In this document: positions 1-6,345 of the stretch, piece by piece | Layout of the letters: the number at the start of each line of letters is the position of its first letter | Position numbering within the stretch: the stretch's first letter is position 1 | Source: a virus | Virus record (IMG/VR): IMGVR_UViG_3300022752_000277 | Span: 1 to 29,962 of that record | Length of the DNA stretch: 29,962 bases | Reading direction: 5' to 3' (one strand) | Position numbers and translations under genes: made by a program | Notes under the pieces: generated by a model | The model's input: only the letters and a program-made list of their open reading frames with translations | Database searches by the model: none | What the model was told of the DNA's origin: nothing

Positions 1-409
1 TGTTACCTACTTTCGTCTGGCGGCAACGCTGTTGACGCTTGTTTGAACCCAACCGAGCGGCTTCGTCTTGGAACATCCGCTTAGAGAAGTACGCGCCTTG
101 AAGCGCGTGACAGTCGCGTGACATCGGCGTGACATTGATGTCATCCACTGTGAGCCGCCGAATGACTGAAGCCTCGACCAACTCCTGAAACGCCCGACGG
201 GTGACATCTGGATTGCCCCTGACAGCCGACACAACCCGCTCCTCGGACCAGGGCTTGCCATCGGTGGCAAACACTCCCCGCGGATCACACTGGTGCGCCA
301 GACAGAGAAGATCAATCCAGACCCCACGCGCGGCAGGCGAGACAGAACTCAGAGCCGAGTCCGCCAGCCAATCACCGACATGCAATGGAAACCAAGGCAT
401 CCGTGCCAC
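1..409 (-). CDS. Replication-initiation-like protein, N-terminal part (runs off left edge)
   Basis: The frame is open from a GTG at 409 to the window edge, so at least 136 residues are present and the C-terminus is missing. The GTG is chosen because AAGGAGG lies five bases upstream; the in-frame ATG at 400 is 14 bases from it. The protein opens MPWFPLHVGDWL after three residues and continues with LSSVSPAARGVWIDLLCLAH. This is the pattern of the small winged-helix N-terminal domains of phage replisome organiser or DnaT/DUF1376-like proteins, which bind origin DNA or load helicase. It is the last gene seen downstream of the erf-ssb block, a usual place for a replication gene. Family assignment rests on pattern recall. 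A frame at 7-327 on the same strand is a shadow. Confidence 0.75.
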   Translation of the reverse strand, partial: MARMPWFPLHVGDWLADSALSSVSPAARGVWIDLLCLAHQCDPRGVFATDGKPWSEERVVSAVRGNPDVTRRAFQELVEASVIRRLTVDDINVTPMSRDCHALQGAYFSKRMFQDEAARLGSNKRQQRCRQTKVGN

Positions 410-425
410 GCAAACCTCCTTCAAT

Positions 426-455
426 CCACCGACGCGGGTGTCCCCGTGTCGGTGG
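426..455. other. Stem-loop upstream of replication gene
   Basis: Positions 426-438 (CCACCGACGCGGG) pair with 443-455 around a four-base loop. Twelve pairs are Watson-Crick and one is G-T on the plus strand, which becomes a C-A mismatch on the minus strand. The hairpin lies between the GCCNN tract and the ribosome binding site of the replication-like gene, so it would be in that gene's leader. There is no U-run, so it is not a typical intrinsic terminator. Confidence 0.5.
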
Positions 456-460
456 TAGTT

Positions 461-565
461 GCCATGCCGCGCCCCGCCACGCCCTGCCCTGCCGGGCCTT
501 GCCGGGCCCTGCCATGCCGCGCCCCGCCCAGCCACGCCGCGCCTCGCCACGCCGCGCCTCGCCAC
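461..565. repeat. Pentanucleotide tract (GCCNN)x21
   Basis: Twenty-one consecutive five-base units all begin GCC and vary at the last two bases: GCCAT, GCCGC, GCCCC, GCCAC, GCCCT, GCCCT, GCCGG and so on, with no break in register over 105 bases. On the transcribed strand it reads as a GGCNN series. It fills most of the gap between the unknown gene ending at 575 and the replication-like gene starting at 409. A second tract of the same design is at 1241-1320. Confidence 0.95.
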
Positions 566-574
566 GACTAGGAC

Positions 575-1174
575 TCATTCGAGAACATCAAACCGAACCA
601 CGTTGAACCGTCCGTAGGTCGGTCGGAAGTCTGCAATGCCAATCAACCGGCCAGCGTCACCAATCAACCCATTCAGAAACTGCGGGCTGACGTACTCGGG
701 CAGCGTCACCGAGAACACAAACGTCAAACGCCAGCCTTTCAGGATCGCGGGACGAATCCGCGTCACGCCGTTGCGTTGAACCTGCACCCGCCGCTGGTCC
801 AAGTAATCCCACTTGGTCTTGCCAAGCGACGCAAGATGCGTCTCGGGAATCAATGCGGCGTTCATCAGGTCCATCGCGGACTTGCGCGGCGAACGCGGGT
901 CTTGCTTGAACTTTGCCGCCGTCACGATCGCGCGACGAAGGTACTCGCCGGGAATGCAGATCTCGTTGTTCTCGTTGCGATAGACGTATGAATCAACGTC
1001 GTCGGTCTTCTTGCCCGTGCTGCCCTTGGCGGCTTTGGCCTTGGTTTCAACAGACTCGGGCAGGTAGCGGTGGAGCAACAAATCCGCAACGCCCTCGATT
1101 TCGACTTCAACCCGATACGGCATGGTCAAAGGCACGCTTTCAACTTCCGGCCCAATCGCTGTTGCAACTGCCAT
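575..1174 (-). CDS. Conserved-looking phage protein of unknown function (199 aa)
   Basis: The start at 1174 has AGGAG six bases upstream. The protein is soluble, has no signal or membrane segment, and contains the stretches YRVEVEIEGVADLLLHRY near the N-terminus, then PGEYLRRAI, KFKQDPRSPRKSAMDL and near the end DFRPTYGRFNVVRF. These have the look of a conserved phage family that I associate with ssb/erf-type recombination clusters, but I cannot name a domain or reaction. It lies between ssb and the replication-like gene, so a role in replication or recombination is inferred from position only. GCCNN pentamer tracts flank it on both sides, so it is not translationally coupled to either neighbour. 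Confidence 0.85.
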   Translation of the reverse strand: MAVATAIGPEVESVPLTMPYRVEVEIEGVADLLLHRYLPESVETKAKAAKGSTGKKTDDVDSYVYRNENNEICIPGEYLRRAIVTAAKFKQDPRSPRKSAMDLMNAALIPETHLASLGKTKWDYLDQRRVQVQRNGVTRIRPAILKGWRLTFVFSVTLPEYVSPQFLNGLIGDAGRLIGIADFRPTYGRFNVVRFDVLE

Positions 1175-1207
1175 GAACTACTCCTAGTGGGCGTCATTGC
1201 CCAATCC

Positions 1208-1233
1208 CCCGCGTGCTGTTTCCAACACGCGGG
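1208..1233. other. Stem-loop upstream of the 575-1174 gene
   Basis: CCCGCGTG (1208-1215) pairs perfectly with CACGCGGG (1226-1233) around a ten-base loop containing TGTTTCC. It lies between the second GCCNN tract and the start of the next gene. The stem flanks and loop resemble the hairpin at 3512-3541, which also has a GTGTTTCC core and a GC-rich outer stem. Confidence 0.6.
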
Positions 1234-1240
1234 ATTCGTT

Positions 1241-1320
1241 GCCACACCATGCCCTGCCCCGCCGCGCCGCGCCCTGCCGCGCCGTGCCCCGCCGTGCCCT
1301 GCCCCGCCGTGCCCTGCCTT
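1241..1320. repeat. Pentanucleotide tract (GCCNN)x16
   Basis: Sixteen consecutive five-base units run from 1241 to 1320. Fifteen begin GCC, and the second unit reads ACCAT. The commonest units are GCCCT, GCCGT, GCCGC and GCCCC. The tract has the same design as the one at 461-565 and also lies in a gap between two minus-strand genes, here ssb and the unknown 199-residue gene. Confidence 0.93.
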
Positions 1321-1328
1321 GCAAATCC

Positions 1329-1384
1329 CCCGCCGCAGGTTGCCCCACGGCGGAGGGTGGTGTGTCTGCCGTCCGCACGGCAGA
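1329..1384. other. Two inverted repeats downstream of ssb
   Basis: CCGCCG (1330-1335) pairs with CGGCGG (1348-1353). TCTGCCGT (1365-1372) pairs with ACGGCAGA (1377-1384) around a four-base loop. Both follow the ssb stop codon on the transcribed strand. No U-run follows either stem, so termination is possible but not shown; transcript-end protection is equally likely. Confidence 0.4.
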
Positions 1385-1395
1385 GGAGAGAGAGA

Positions 1396-1800
1396 TCAGA
1401 AGGGGATGTCGTCTTGTCCGAGCGGGGCAGCGGAATAGCCCGCCTTCGCTGCCGGACGATCAGCACGCGGCGCGTCGTCTTGCTTGCGGTCAATGAAATG
1501 GAAGCCCTCGGCAACCACACTCAACTTGCTCCGCTTGTTGCCTTCCTTGTCTTCCCACTGGTCCAACTTGAGCCTGCCCTCAATCAAGATCCGGCTGCCC
1601 TTGTGGAAAAACTTGGCGATGTTCTCACCAGTCTTGCCCCACGCCGTCACGTCAACGAACGTGGTTTCTTCCTTCTTCTCTCCGTCGGCCCCAGCCCAGC
1701 GGCGCGTCACGGCCACGCCGAACGCGGCCACGCTGCCGCTGGTCAGCGACTTCAACTCGACATCCCGCGTGAGGTTGCCCATCAGATAAACCCGGTTCAT
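1396..1800 (-). CDS. ssb: Single-stranded DNA-binding protein
   Basis: SSB coats single-stranded DNA during replication and recombination. The 134-residue protein starts MNRVYLMGNLTRDVEL, has the OB-fold core with TTFVDVTAWGKTGENIAKF and GSRILIEGRLKLDQW, and ends in the acidic tip GQDDIPF, the hallmark tail that recruits partner proteins. The start at 1800 is preceded by AAAGGAG with good spacing and forms an ATGA overlap with the erf stop. An upstream in-frame start at 1818 would add six residues inside erf and is less likely. The length is on the short side but normal for a phage SSB. With the Erf protein and the nuclease just upstream it forms a recombination module. Confidence 0.97.
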   Translation of the reverse strand: MNRVYLMGNLTRDVELKSLTSGSVAAFGVAVTRRWAGADGEKKEETTFVDVTAWGKTGENIAKFFHKGSRILIEGRLKLDQWEDKEGNKRSKLSVVAEGFHFIDRKQDDAPRADRPAAKAGYSAAPLGQDDIPF

Positions 1801-2438
1801 GCGTTCTCCTTTGCCCATTCGGTGAAGGGCTTGCTCATGTTGGACTGGACGTAAGCGGCTGCCTTGTTGAAGTCGTCGTCGGTCGCCTTGCCCAGGTCAA
1901 AGCCAACGGCCTTGGCGACCTGCAACGCGACGGCCTTGCGGTCCTCGGGTGCGACCTTGGCCCACTCGCCGATGATGTTTGCAAACTTGGTCTTGGGCGA
2001 TTCAGCCTTGCCGTTCTGCTCGGGCACGGGACGCTGTGACTTGTTGGGCGCACTGGCCTCGTTCGCGTCGTCGTCCTCGTCGGCGGAGATGCCAAGGATC
2101 GCGGCCCATGCGTACCGCTTTGCGTAGGTGATCGCGGAGCCAACGCCCTGTGGGTCGGGCTTGCTCGCGGTCAGCGTCAACACATCGCTGATCCACTCGC
2201 CGGACTTGTGGGCCAGCACCGTTCGCACGCTGACCTTGGACCCGTCGGCAGATGGGAACTGCGCGATGCTCAGGCCGTTCTCGGCAAGTGCCTTGCGGCT
2301 TGCGTCAATCACGCTTGTCAGGTCGGCGTACCGACTCTTGAAATGCGGGTTGACGCGATTGAACGCCGCAGGCTTCAATGCACCTTGGGCAATCGCCAAC
2401 GCCGTCGCCAACTGTCCGATGCTCTCAGACTTCTCCAT
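1797..2438 (-). CDS. erf: ERF-family single-strand annealing recombinase
   Basis: Erf proteins anneal complementary single strands, as P22 Erf does in genome circularisation and recombination. The 213-residue protein shows the family core: NPHFKSRYADLTSVIDASRK, then ALAENGLSIAQFP, a beta-rich middle with VRTVLAHKSGEWI, and GVGSAITYAKRYAWAAILGI followed by acidic DEDDDAN. The C-terminal third is a polar linker plus a helical tail, as usual. The start at 2438 has AGAGGAG eight bases upstream and follows directly on the stop codon of the nuclease gene, so the nuclease and annealing protein are co-expressed, like exonuclease/beta pairs of other phages. The stop overlaps the ssb start. Confidence 0.95.
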   Translation of the reverse strand: MEKSESIGQLATALAIAQGALKPAAFNRVNPHFKSRYADLTSVIDASRKALAENGLSIAQFPSADGSKVSVRTVLAHKSGEWISDVLTLTASKPDPQGVGSAITYAKRYAWAAILGISADEDDDANEASAPNKSQRPVPEQNGKAESPKTKFANIIGEWAKVAPEDRKAVALQVAKAVGFDLGKATDDDFNKAAAYVQSNMSKPFTEWAKENA

Positions 2439-3332
2439 TTACCACGCTCCTCTGCTGCCCTCAAACGACGGGCAGAATGTGCGACTCTCGCACAAGTGAC
2501 ACCCGATCGGATCGGGATTCGTCGGCCACAATCCCGCACGCGCCATCCGCACGCGGGTTGCAAACTCAGCCTCAATCGCCGCACGCTGCGACGGATCAAT
2601 CGGCACACCCAGAACAATCTTGGACTCGGGCCGCATATCGCCCTTGGCGTACTCAACCTCTTCAATCGCTCCCGTCGTCCAGTCAACTTCCTTGCAAACG
2701 GTCTTGCGACCAAATGGGCGCAGGTTGTTGACGTGAATCCACGACAGACGCGGCCACTGGCGGAACTCAATCCACTCGCCGTCCACCATCACGCTGCCGG
2801 ATTCGAGAGCCGCCGCGTACATGGCGAACTGCATGTTGCGGGCCAGGTACGCCCGCGTCGGAACTTCCTCTTGCGTCTTGTCGTCGTCCATGCACACATT
2901 GCCCATGCCGTCGCGGAACAGCACGTCAATATGCGACGCAAACTCGATCGTCTCGCCATCGACCTCAAACGTGGCACGGATCGGCAACTCGCATCCGATC
3001 AACTTCGCCACGCGAGACGCGACGACTGCGCCGTAGCGGACCAGCAGCGGCGTCAACTCGGCGGCAATGTTCTGCCAGTTGGCGACAACGGCATCGGTCA
3101 GTGGTTCGTTGTCGGCCTTTGCCTGCTCGATGACGATGCTTGCCCCGTCGGTCAACGCCTTGAATGCGGCGTGTTCTGACCATTCGCCTCGTGCGTAGCA
3201 CAGCGCACGGGCCTCGTGCCACAATGAGCCTCGGAACTTTGCCGATGCCGTTTCGCCGATGCGCTTGCCCTTGAGCCGCAGTTCAACGGCTTTGAGGCAA
3301 GCGTTTGTCAGATCGGACGTGTGAAATTCCAT
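2439..3332 (-). CDS. Cas4/RecB-like PD-(D/E)XK nuclease with probable Fe-S cluster
   Basis: This 297-residue protein is a likely DNA end-resecting exonuclease that supplies single strands to Erf. Visible motifs are RGSLWHEA (G35, H39), HIDVLF (D136), MDDDKTQ (D150 and K152) and the RecB-type QFAMY (Q168, Y172). Cys12 near the N-terminus and a C-terminal C-x2-C-x5-C group (C278, C281, C287) match the four-cysteine iron-sulfur cluster of Cas4 and AddB-type nucleases. The start at 3332 has AAAGGAG five bases upstream; a longer reading from 3395 lacks a site and runs through the structured leader. The gene abuts erf, which supports a role as its nuclease partner. Confidence 0.9.
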   Translation of the reverse strand: MEFHTSDLTNACLKAVELRLKGKRIGETASAKFRGSLWHEARALCYARGEWSEHAAFKALTDGASIVIEQAKADNEPLTDAVVANWQNIAAELTPLLVRYGAVVASRVAKLIGCELPIRATFEVDGETIEFASHIDVLFRDGMGNVCMDDDKTQEEVPTRAYLARNMQFAMYAAALESGSVMVDGEWIEFRQWPRLSWIHVNNLRPFGRKTVCKEVDWTTGAIEEVEYAKGDMRPESKIVLGVPIDPSQRAAIEAEFATRVRMARAGLWPTNPDPIGCHLCESRTFCPSFEGSRGAW

Positions 3333-3354
3333 GATGCTCCTTTGACCTGCCCCG

Positions 3355-3541
3355 CCCGGTAACGCACCGGAACGGGGATGCCGTGTGCCAGACAATCACA
3401 CGGCAAGAAATCGGGCGTGCCGGATTCGATACCGGCTCGTGCAACATCACCCAAGCGATCGAGGAACGCTTTGTGTGATCGCCTGCTTCCCCGCAGGCCG
3501 GACGCCCGAAACTCCCCGCCGTGTTTCCACACAGCGGGGAG
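3355..3541. other. Structured intergenic leader with five inverted repeats
   Basis: The 218-base gap upstream of the nuclease gene (3333-3550) holds five inverted repeats. They are CCGGT/ACCGG near 3357-3371; TGCCGTGTG (3379-3387) with CACACGGCA (3397-3405); GCCGG (3419-3423) with CCGGC (3432-3436); GCCTGC (3481-3486) with GCAGGC (3493-3498); and the strongest, 3512-3541. I see no convincing gene here; one 74-codon frame at 3308-3532 overlaps the next gene's ribosome binding site. The region may be a leader RNA, an attenuator or a replication or binding site. Confidence 0.55.
3512..3541 (-). terminator. Terminator-like hairpin downstream of the small coiled-coil gene
   Basis: On the minus-strand RNA, thirteen pairs close a GGAA tetraloop. 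CTCCCCGC (3512-3519) pairs with GCGGGGAG (3534-3541) and GTGT (3521-3524) with ACAC (3529-3532). The C-A mismatch seen on the plus strand at 3520/3533 becomes a G-U wobble in the minus RNA, which suggests the structure works in that transcript. Only three U residues follow, so termination efficiency is uncertain. Confidence 0.5.
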
Positions 3542-3550
3542 CGGCCACGC

Positions 3551-3766
3551 TTACGACGTGGCGCGAGGTGTTTCCAGCAGCCTCTTCAGGCTGTCAATCT
3601 CGCCCTGCAAGCGGTTGAACTCTTCCGCGATCCGCTCAGCCTGCACGCGGGTTGCGGCGTAAAACTTCTGTGCGCCGGGTGCGTAGATGATGTAAGCGGT
3701 CAGCGGTTCGGACTCGCCGATCGGTACTTCGGTACGCGGCGTGCGTTGTGCGGTGTAGTCACTCAT
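3551..3766 (-). CDS. Small helical protein, unknown function (71 aa)
   Basis: The protein has a short polar N-terminus, a segment AYIIYAPGAQKFYAAT that looks like a beta strand pair, then a long amphipathic helix RIAEEFNRLQGEIDSLKRLL likely to form a coiled coil. Two tandem ATG codons are present at 3769 and 3766; the second has GGAGG at six bases and is preferred. The start lies eight or so bases inside the end of the zinc-finger gene upstream, so the two are coupled. A terminator-like hairpin follows its stop. I do not recognise a family; a small regulatory or accessory phage protein is the best reading. Confidence 0.75.
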   Translation of the reverse strand: MSDYTAQRTPRTEVPIGESEPLTAYIIYAPGAQKFYAATRVQAERIAEEFNRLQGEIDSLKRLLETPRATS

Positions 3767-4172
3767 CATCCACCTCCGTATGCTCGCACTCGGGATTGGT
3801 GCAGCCCCACATCGCGGGGTCGCTGATCGTGTGCCAACCCGTGTGATCGCCGCGATCCTGCTCGGCAGGACTCCACGTCATTTCACCGTTGCAGATTGGG
3901 CACGGCTTGCGCTTGGCGTCGATGCGTGCAACGCGACGCGCCAGCGGGTTGATGCAGTCGAACGCCCGCACGGTCGCCGCAAGCGAACGCTCGGCCTGCT
4001 CGTCCGCCGCACGCTTGCAGTCGGGACAGACCGCGCGGCAGAGTTGACCATCCGCCCACACGCTGCCCGTAGTCGGGCGGTTGCAGTTGATGCACGCACG
4101 CTCGGGCAGGCGTTGCATGTCTGCCATCAGGCGGTCAAGTGCGCGGTTGTGTTCTTGGTCGGAGTAGTTCAC
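3759..4172 (-). CDS. Small zinc-ribbon-like phage protein (137 aa)
   Basis: Cysteine pairs suggest two metal sites. CINC and CPDC in the N-terminal half could form one, and CPIC with a later CTNPEC near the C-terminus the second. The C-terminal half, PCPICNGEM followed by WGCTNPECEH, resembles the small Lar-like or zinc-ribbon proteins common in phage early regions, though the identity is not firm. The start is a GTG at 4172 forming a GTGA overlap with the upstream stop; only a weak GGCGGTG precedes it, so translational coupling probably drives expression. Function is unknown. Confidence 0.8.
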   Translation of the reverse strand: MNYSDQEHNRALDRLMADMQRLPERACINCNRPTTGSVWADGQLCRAVCPDCKRAADEQAERSLAATVRAFDCINPLARRVARIDAKRKPCPICNGEMTWSPAEQDRGDHTGWHTISDPAMWGCTNPECEHTEVDDE

Positions 4173-4597
4173 GCCGCACCGCCTTCGGCCTTGGCGATGG
4201 CGGCAAGGGATCGATCTCGCAAAGCACGACAGACGTTCGCCGCGTCTTGCTTGGACACATACGCGATGTGCGACGGCGGTACTTTCGCGGCCAATCCCGC
4301 TTCAAGTTTTTCAAGCGTTGACGCAACAACCTTCAACGCCTCAAGCAGGTCCGGCGCGGCGGCGATGAGGCGGGCGTTGGCTTCAATGTCGTCGGCGTCT
4401 TGCGTGCGAGTCCATTCGCCGCGCTCATTGACCTCGCTTGTGCCGCAGTCGGCAATCTCGCACGGCGCATCGTCTTCGTAGTACGGGTAATCGGTAACAA
4501 CTGCGGGGCCGCGACCCCAGTACGTCCCGTCGATTACGACCTTCCACGGTCCCGGTGTGTGCTTCTGCACCGACGATTCAGTCTGATTGATTGTCAC
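4169..4597 (-). CDS. Phage accessory protein of the HTPGPW type, unknown function (142 aa)
   Basis: The sequence HTPGPWKVV near the N-terminus, ANARLIAAAPDLLEALK in the middle and the helical C-terminus are the signature of a very common but uncharacterised phage protein family. The GTG at 4597 is preferred over the longer reading from 4630: GAGG lies six bases upstream and the extra residues would come from within the integrase gene. Even so, the start lies inside the last codons of the integrase, so the two genes are co-transcribed. The C-terminus ends AKAEGGAA, which is nearly repeated by the gene fragment at the right edge of the window. Confidence 0.85.
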   Translation of the reverse strand: MTINQTESSVQKHTPGPWKVVIDGTYWGRGPAVVTDYPYYEDDAPCEIADCGTSEVNERGEWTRTQDADDIEANARLIAAAPDLLEALKVVASTLEKLEAGLAAKVPPSHIAYVSKQDAANVCRALRDRSLAAIAKAEGGAA

Positions 4598-6026
4598 GCG
4601 ACACCTCGCTTTTCGCAAGGAGTCGAGCAACCGCCAGCATCATCGTGGAACCAGCCTCAAGAACGCGGATCAGTTCGTCGCGTGTTTCTTGGGACGGTAA
4701 TGGGCAGAGCCGTTCTGAACTCGGCGGCCCAGTCGATGACTCCAGCGGCTGCTCGACTCCCGTAACTGACCCTGCTTCAAGGCCCGCCGGAAAACCGCAT
4801 AGCGGCTTGCGAAGTCTGCTTTGAGGATCGACGGCGGGCGTTGGAACAGGGTCGGACTCAGACTTCGCACCATGAGTATCGGTTCTTCGCCCCGGTTTGT
4901 CTACACCATTTCCGTCCCAATCTGCAAAAATGTCTGGAAGTTGACCAACCGCCAAGACTTGCGCATTGAGCGTTTCCGCATATCGGGCGTGGGCATCGCC
5001 TTGATCGTGCCGCATGATGGCCTTGACGACGGCCTCGGACACGCGAGAACCGTCCGGCAAGACCATCGCATACAGCCACGTCGCCAGCGTCTTGCGGCAC
5101 GAGTGGAACGACAGTTTCCGGCGTTGGCCGTTGACGGCGGGCACGCCTGCGGCCTTGCGGTCGCTGGCCCATGTCCCGCGATTGGGGATCATCGCAAACA
5201 CACGCTCATCGGGCTGGCCGGCCACGCGGTCACGTTCTGCTCGCAGTTCACGCACCAGCGGCGGGGCTAGTGCGATCCGCAGTTCGCGTCGGTTCTTCGC
5301 CCACGCCGGATCGGTCACAAGCACCGGCGGGTCGGCGTCCAGGTCCAAATCACGCCAGCGGATTCGGCTTGCCTCGGCGTACCGCAGACCAGACAAAATC
5401 AATAGCCCATAAAACAACCCACGATTGCACCGTGCCCGGCGATCGGATCGGAACGCCCTTGACCCCGCTCGCACCATGGCGCGGGCTTGCTCGACCGTCA
5501 ACGCCCCCGCCGCTTCGCGTGCAGGCATGGCCGACGGAGCGATCCCGGCAAACGGTTGGCGGTCTACCCAGCCCTGAGCATGGCAAAACTTTCCGAATGC
5601 CCGCAACGCGGCCAAGGCCACGTCATGCGTGGCACCGGACCACTTGCGCTCGGACACCATTGCACCAAGCCAACGGGTCAAGCCCTCGCCGTCCATCTGG
5701 CGGACGCCCACCCAGCCGACCCAGTTGCAACACGCCTGGATGTGCGTGCCCATCCGCTTGATAGAGCAGTCGGCTTTGTGCCGTCGGCGCATGTCGGCCA
5801 CCCACGCCGCGTAAGCGTCGGTGATCGGCTTGTCGCCGGGGTCCAACGTCCGTGTTGGCGGCGACGCTATTCGTAGCGTCGGCGTCATATCCGATTGTTC
5901 TACAACGGTTTGTGCGATGATGCAAGACAAATCGGGCAGATGGACGTGAATATGCAGTTCCAGTGGTTTATCTGGTTGACCGCAGCGTCCACACCGACAA
6001 TCGGGACCGTGGATTACCCTGAGCAT
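4578..6026 (-). CDS. int: Tyrosine recombinase / integrase
   Basis: This enzyme would recombine phage and host attachment sites. The catalytic set is complete: R215 in SGLRYAEASRI, K244, H308 and R311 in FHSCRKTLATW, H340 in IMRHDQGDAHARY and the nucleophile Y349. Residues 65-165 form the SAM-like core-binding domain. Two features are unusual: a Cys-rich N-terminus (PDCRCGRCGQ) and a Pro/Ser-rich tail of about 130 residues beyond the catalytic tyrosine, ending in a helix. The start at 6026 has only a weak binding site (ACCCCGATC before ATG); an internal ATG at 5888 has none. It is codirectional with every neighbour, and no repressor gene is visible nearby. Confidence 0.95.
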   Translation of the reverse strand: MLRVIHGPDCRCGRCGQPDKPLELHIHVHLPDLSCIIAQTVVEQSDMTPTLRIASPPTRTLDPGDKPITDAYAAWVADMRRRHKADCSIKRMGTHIQACCNWVGWVGVRQMDGEGLTRWLGAMVSERKWSGATHDVALAALRAFGKFCHAQGWVDRQPFAGIAPSAMPAREAAGALTVEQARAMVRAGSRAFRSDRRARCNRGLFYGLLILSGLRYAEASRIRWRDLDLDADPPVLVTDPAWAKNRRELRIALAPPLVRELRAERDRVAGQPDERVFAMIPNRGTWASDRKAAGVPAVNGQRRKLSFHSCRKTLATWLYAMVLPDGSRVSEAVVKAIMRHDQGDAHARYAETLNAQVLAVGQLPDIFADWDGNGVDKPGRRTDTHGAKSESDPVPTPAVDPQSRLRKPLCGFPAGLEAGSVTGVEQPLESSTGPPSSERLCPLPSQETRDELIRVLEAGSTMMLAVARLLAKSEVSRDNQSD

Positions 6027-6074
6027 GATCGGGGTATATGTCCGGTCGCGCTATGTGGGTGCTAGGGTATTTGC

Positions 6075-6323
6075 CTAGTTTTCGGTTTCGTCGGTCAGTC
6101 CCTGCGAGTCTTTGCCCTCAAACAGGATTTCGTAGGCAGCCCAAATGTGGCCCCTGACCTCGGTGGTATGTCCCGCGCTGTAGATTGCGAGCGTGTCAAA
6201 CCCCTGATCGTCTTTGGCTGGCACGATGATCGTCGCCGAGCCAAACTGTTCTTTGAGGATCGCCTTTGCCCGGCGCAAGGCGTATTCCTCGGGCGTCTCA
6301 TTGAGATTGCGACCACGCGGCAT
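6075..6323 (-). CDS. Small hypothetical protein (82 aa)
   Basis: Translation from the ATG at 6323, with GGGGG a few bases upstream, gives a basic N-terminus (MPRGRNLNETPEEYALRRA), a helical region and a beta-rich half with FDTLAIYSAGHTTEVRGHI. A longer frame to 6500 overlaps the upstream HTH gene and is not favoured. No family is recognised. It sits between the HTH protein and the integrase, so it may belong to an integration or regulatory cassette, but no motif shows this. Confidence 0.7.
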   Translation of the reverse strand: MPRGRNLNETPEEYALRRAKAILKEQFGSATIIVPAKDDQGFDTLAIYSAGHTTEVRGHIWAAYEILFEGKDSQGLTDETEN

Positions 6324-6345
6324 AGAACCCCCAAACAAAGTAGGC

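Noticed and set aside
7-327. 106-codon minus frame at the left edge
   Set aside because: It is a shadow of the better frame from 409 that has a strong ribosome binding site and a recognisable N-terminal domain.
372-578. 68-codon minus frame through the first pentamer tract, starting with an ATGA overlap
   Set aside because: The product is a low-complexity Arg/Gly/Ala repeat set by the GCCNN pattern, no ribosome binding site precedes it, and it overlaps the start of the replication-like gene. The ATGA overlap looks accidental, though translation cannot be excluded.
461-1320. CRISPR-like array
   Set aside because: The repeats are five-base units without spacers; there are no longer direct repeats of uniform length and no cas adaptation genes. 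The Cas4-like nuclease fits a phage recombination operon better.
1184-1378. 64-codon minus frame through the second pentamer tract
   Set aside because: It gives the same kind of Arg/Gly repeat peptide with no binding site, and it runs almost to the next gene's start. It is best explained as a by-product of the tract.
3419-3436. tRNA T-arm-like motif (GCCGG, ATTCGAT loop, CCGGC)
   Set aside because: The loop is eight rather than seven bases, and no acceptor, D or anticodon arms can be built around it. It is counted as one of the leader inverted repeats.
3308-3532. 74-codon minus frame in the structured leader
   Set aside because: It covers the nuclease gene's own ribosome binding site, has a GTG start without a site and runs through several hairpins.
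6027-6074. Possible attachment site beside the integrase, with CTAGG/CCTAG inverted repeat near 6062-6080
   Set aside because: The arms are only five bases, and no duplicated core or host tRNA piece is visible, so an attachment site cannot be supported.
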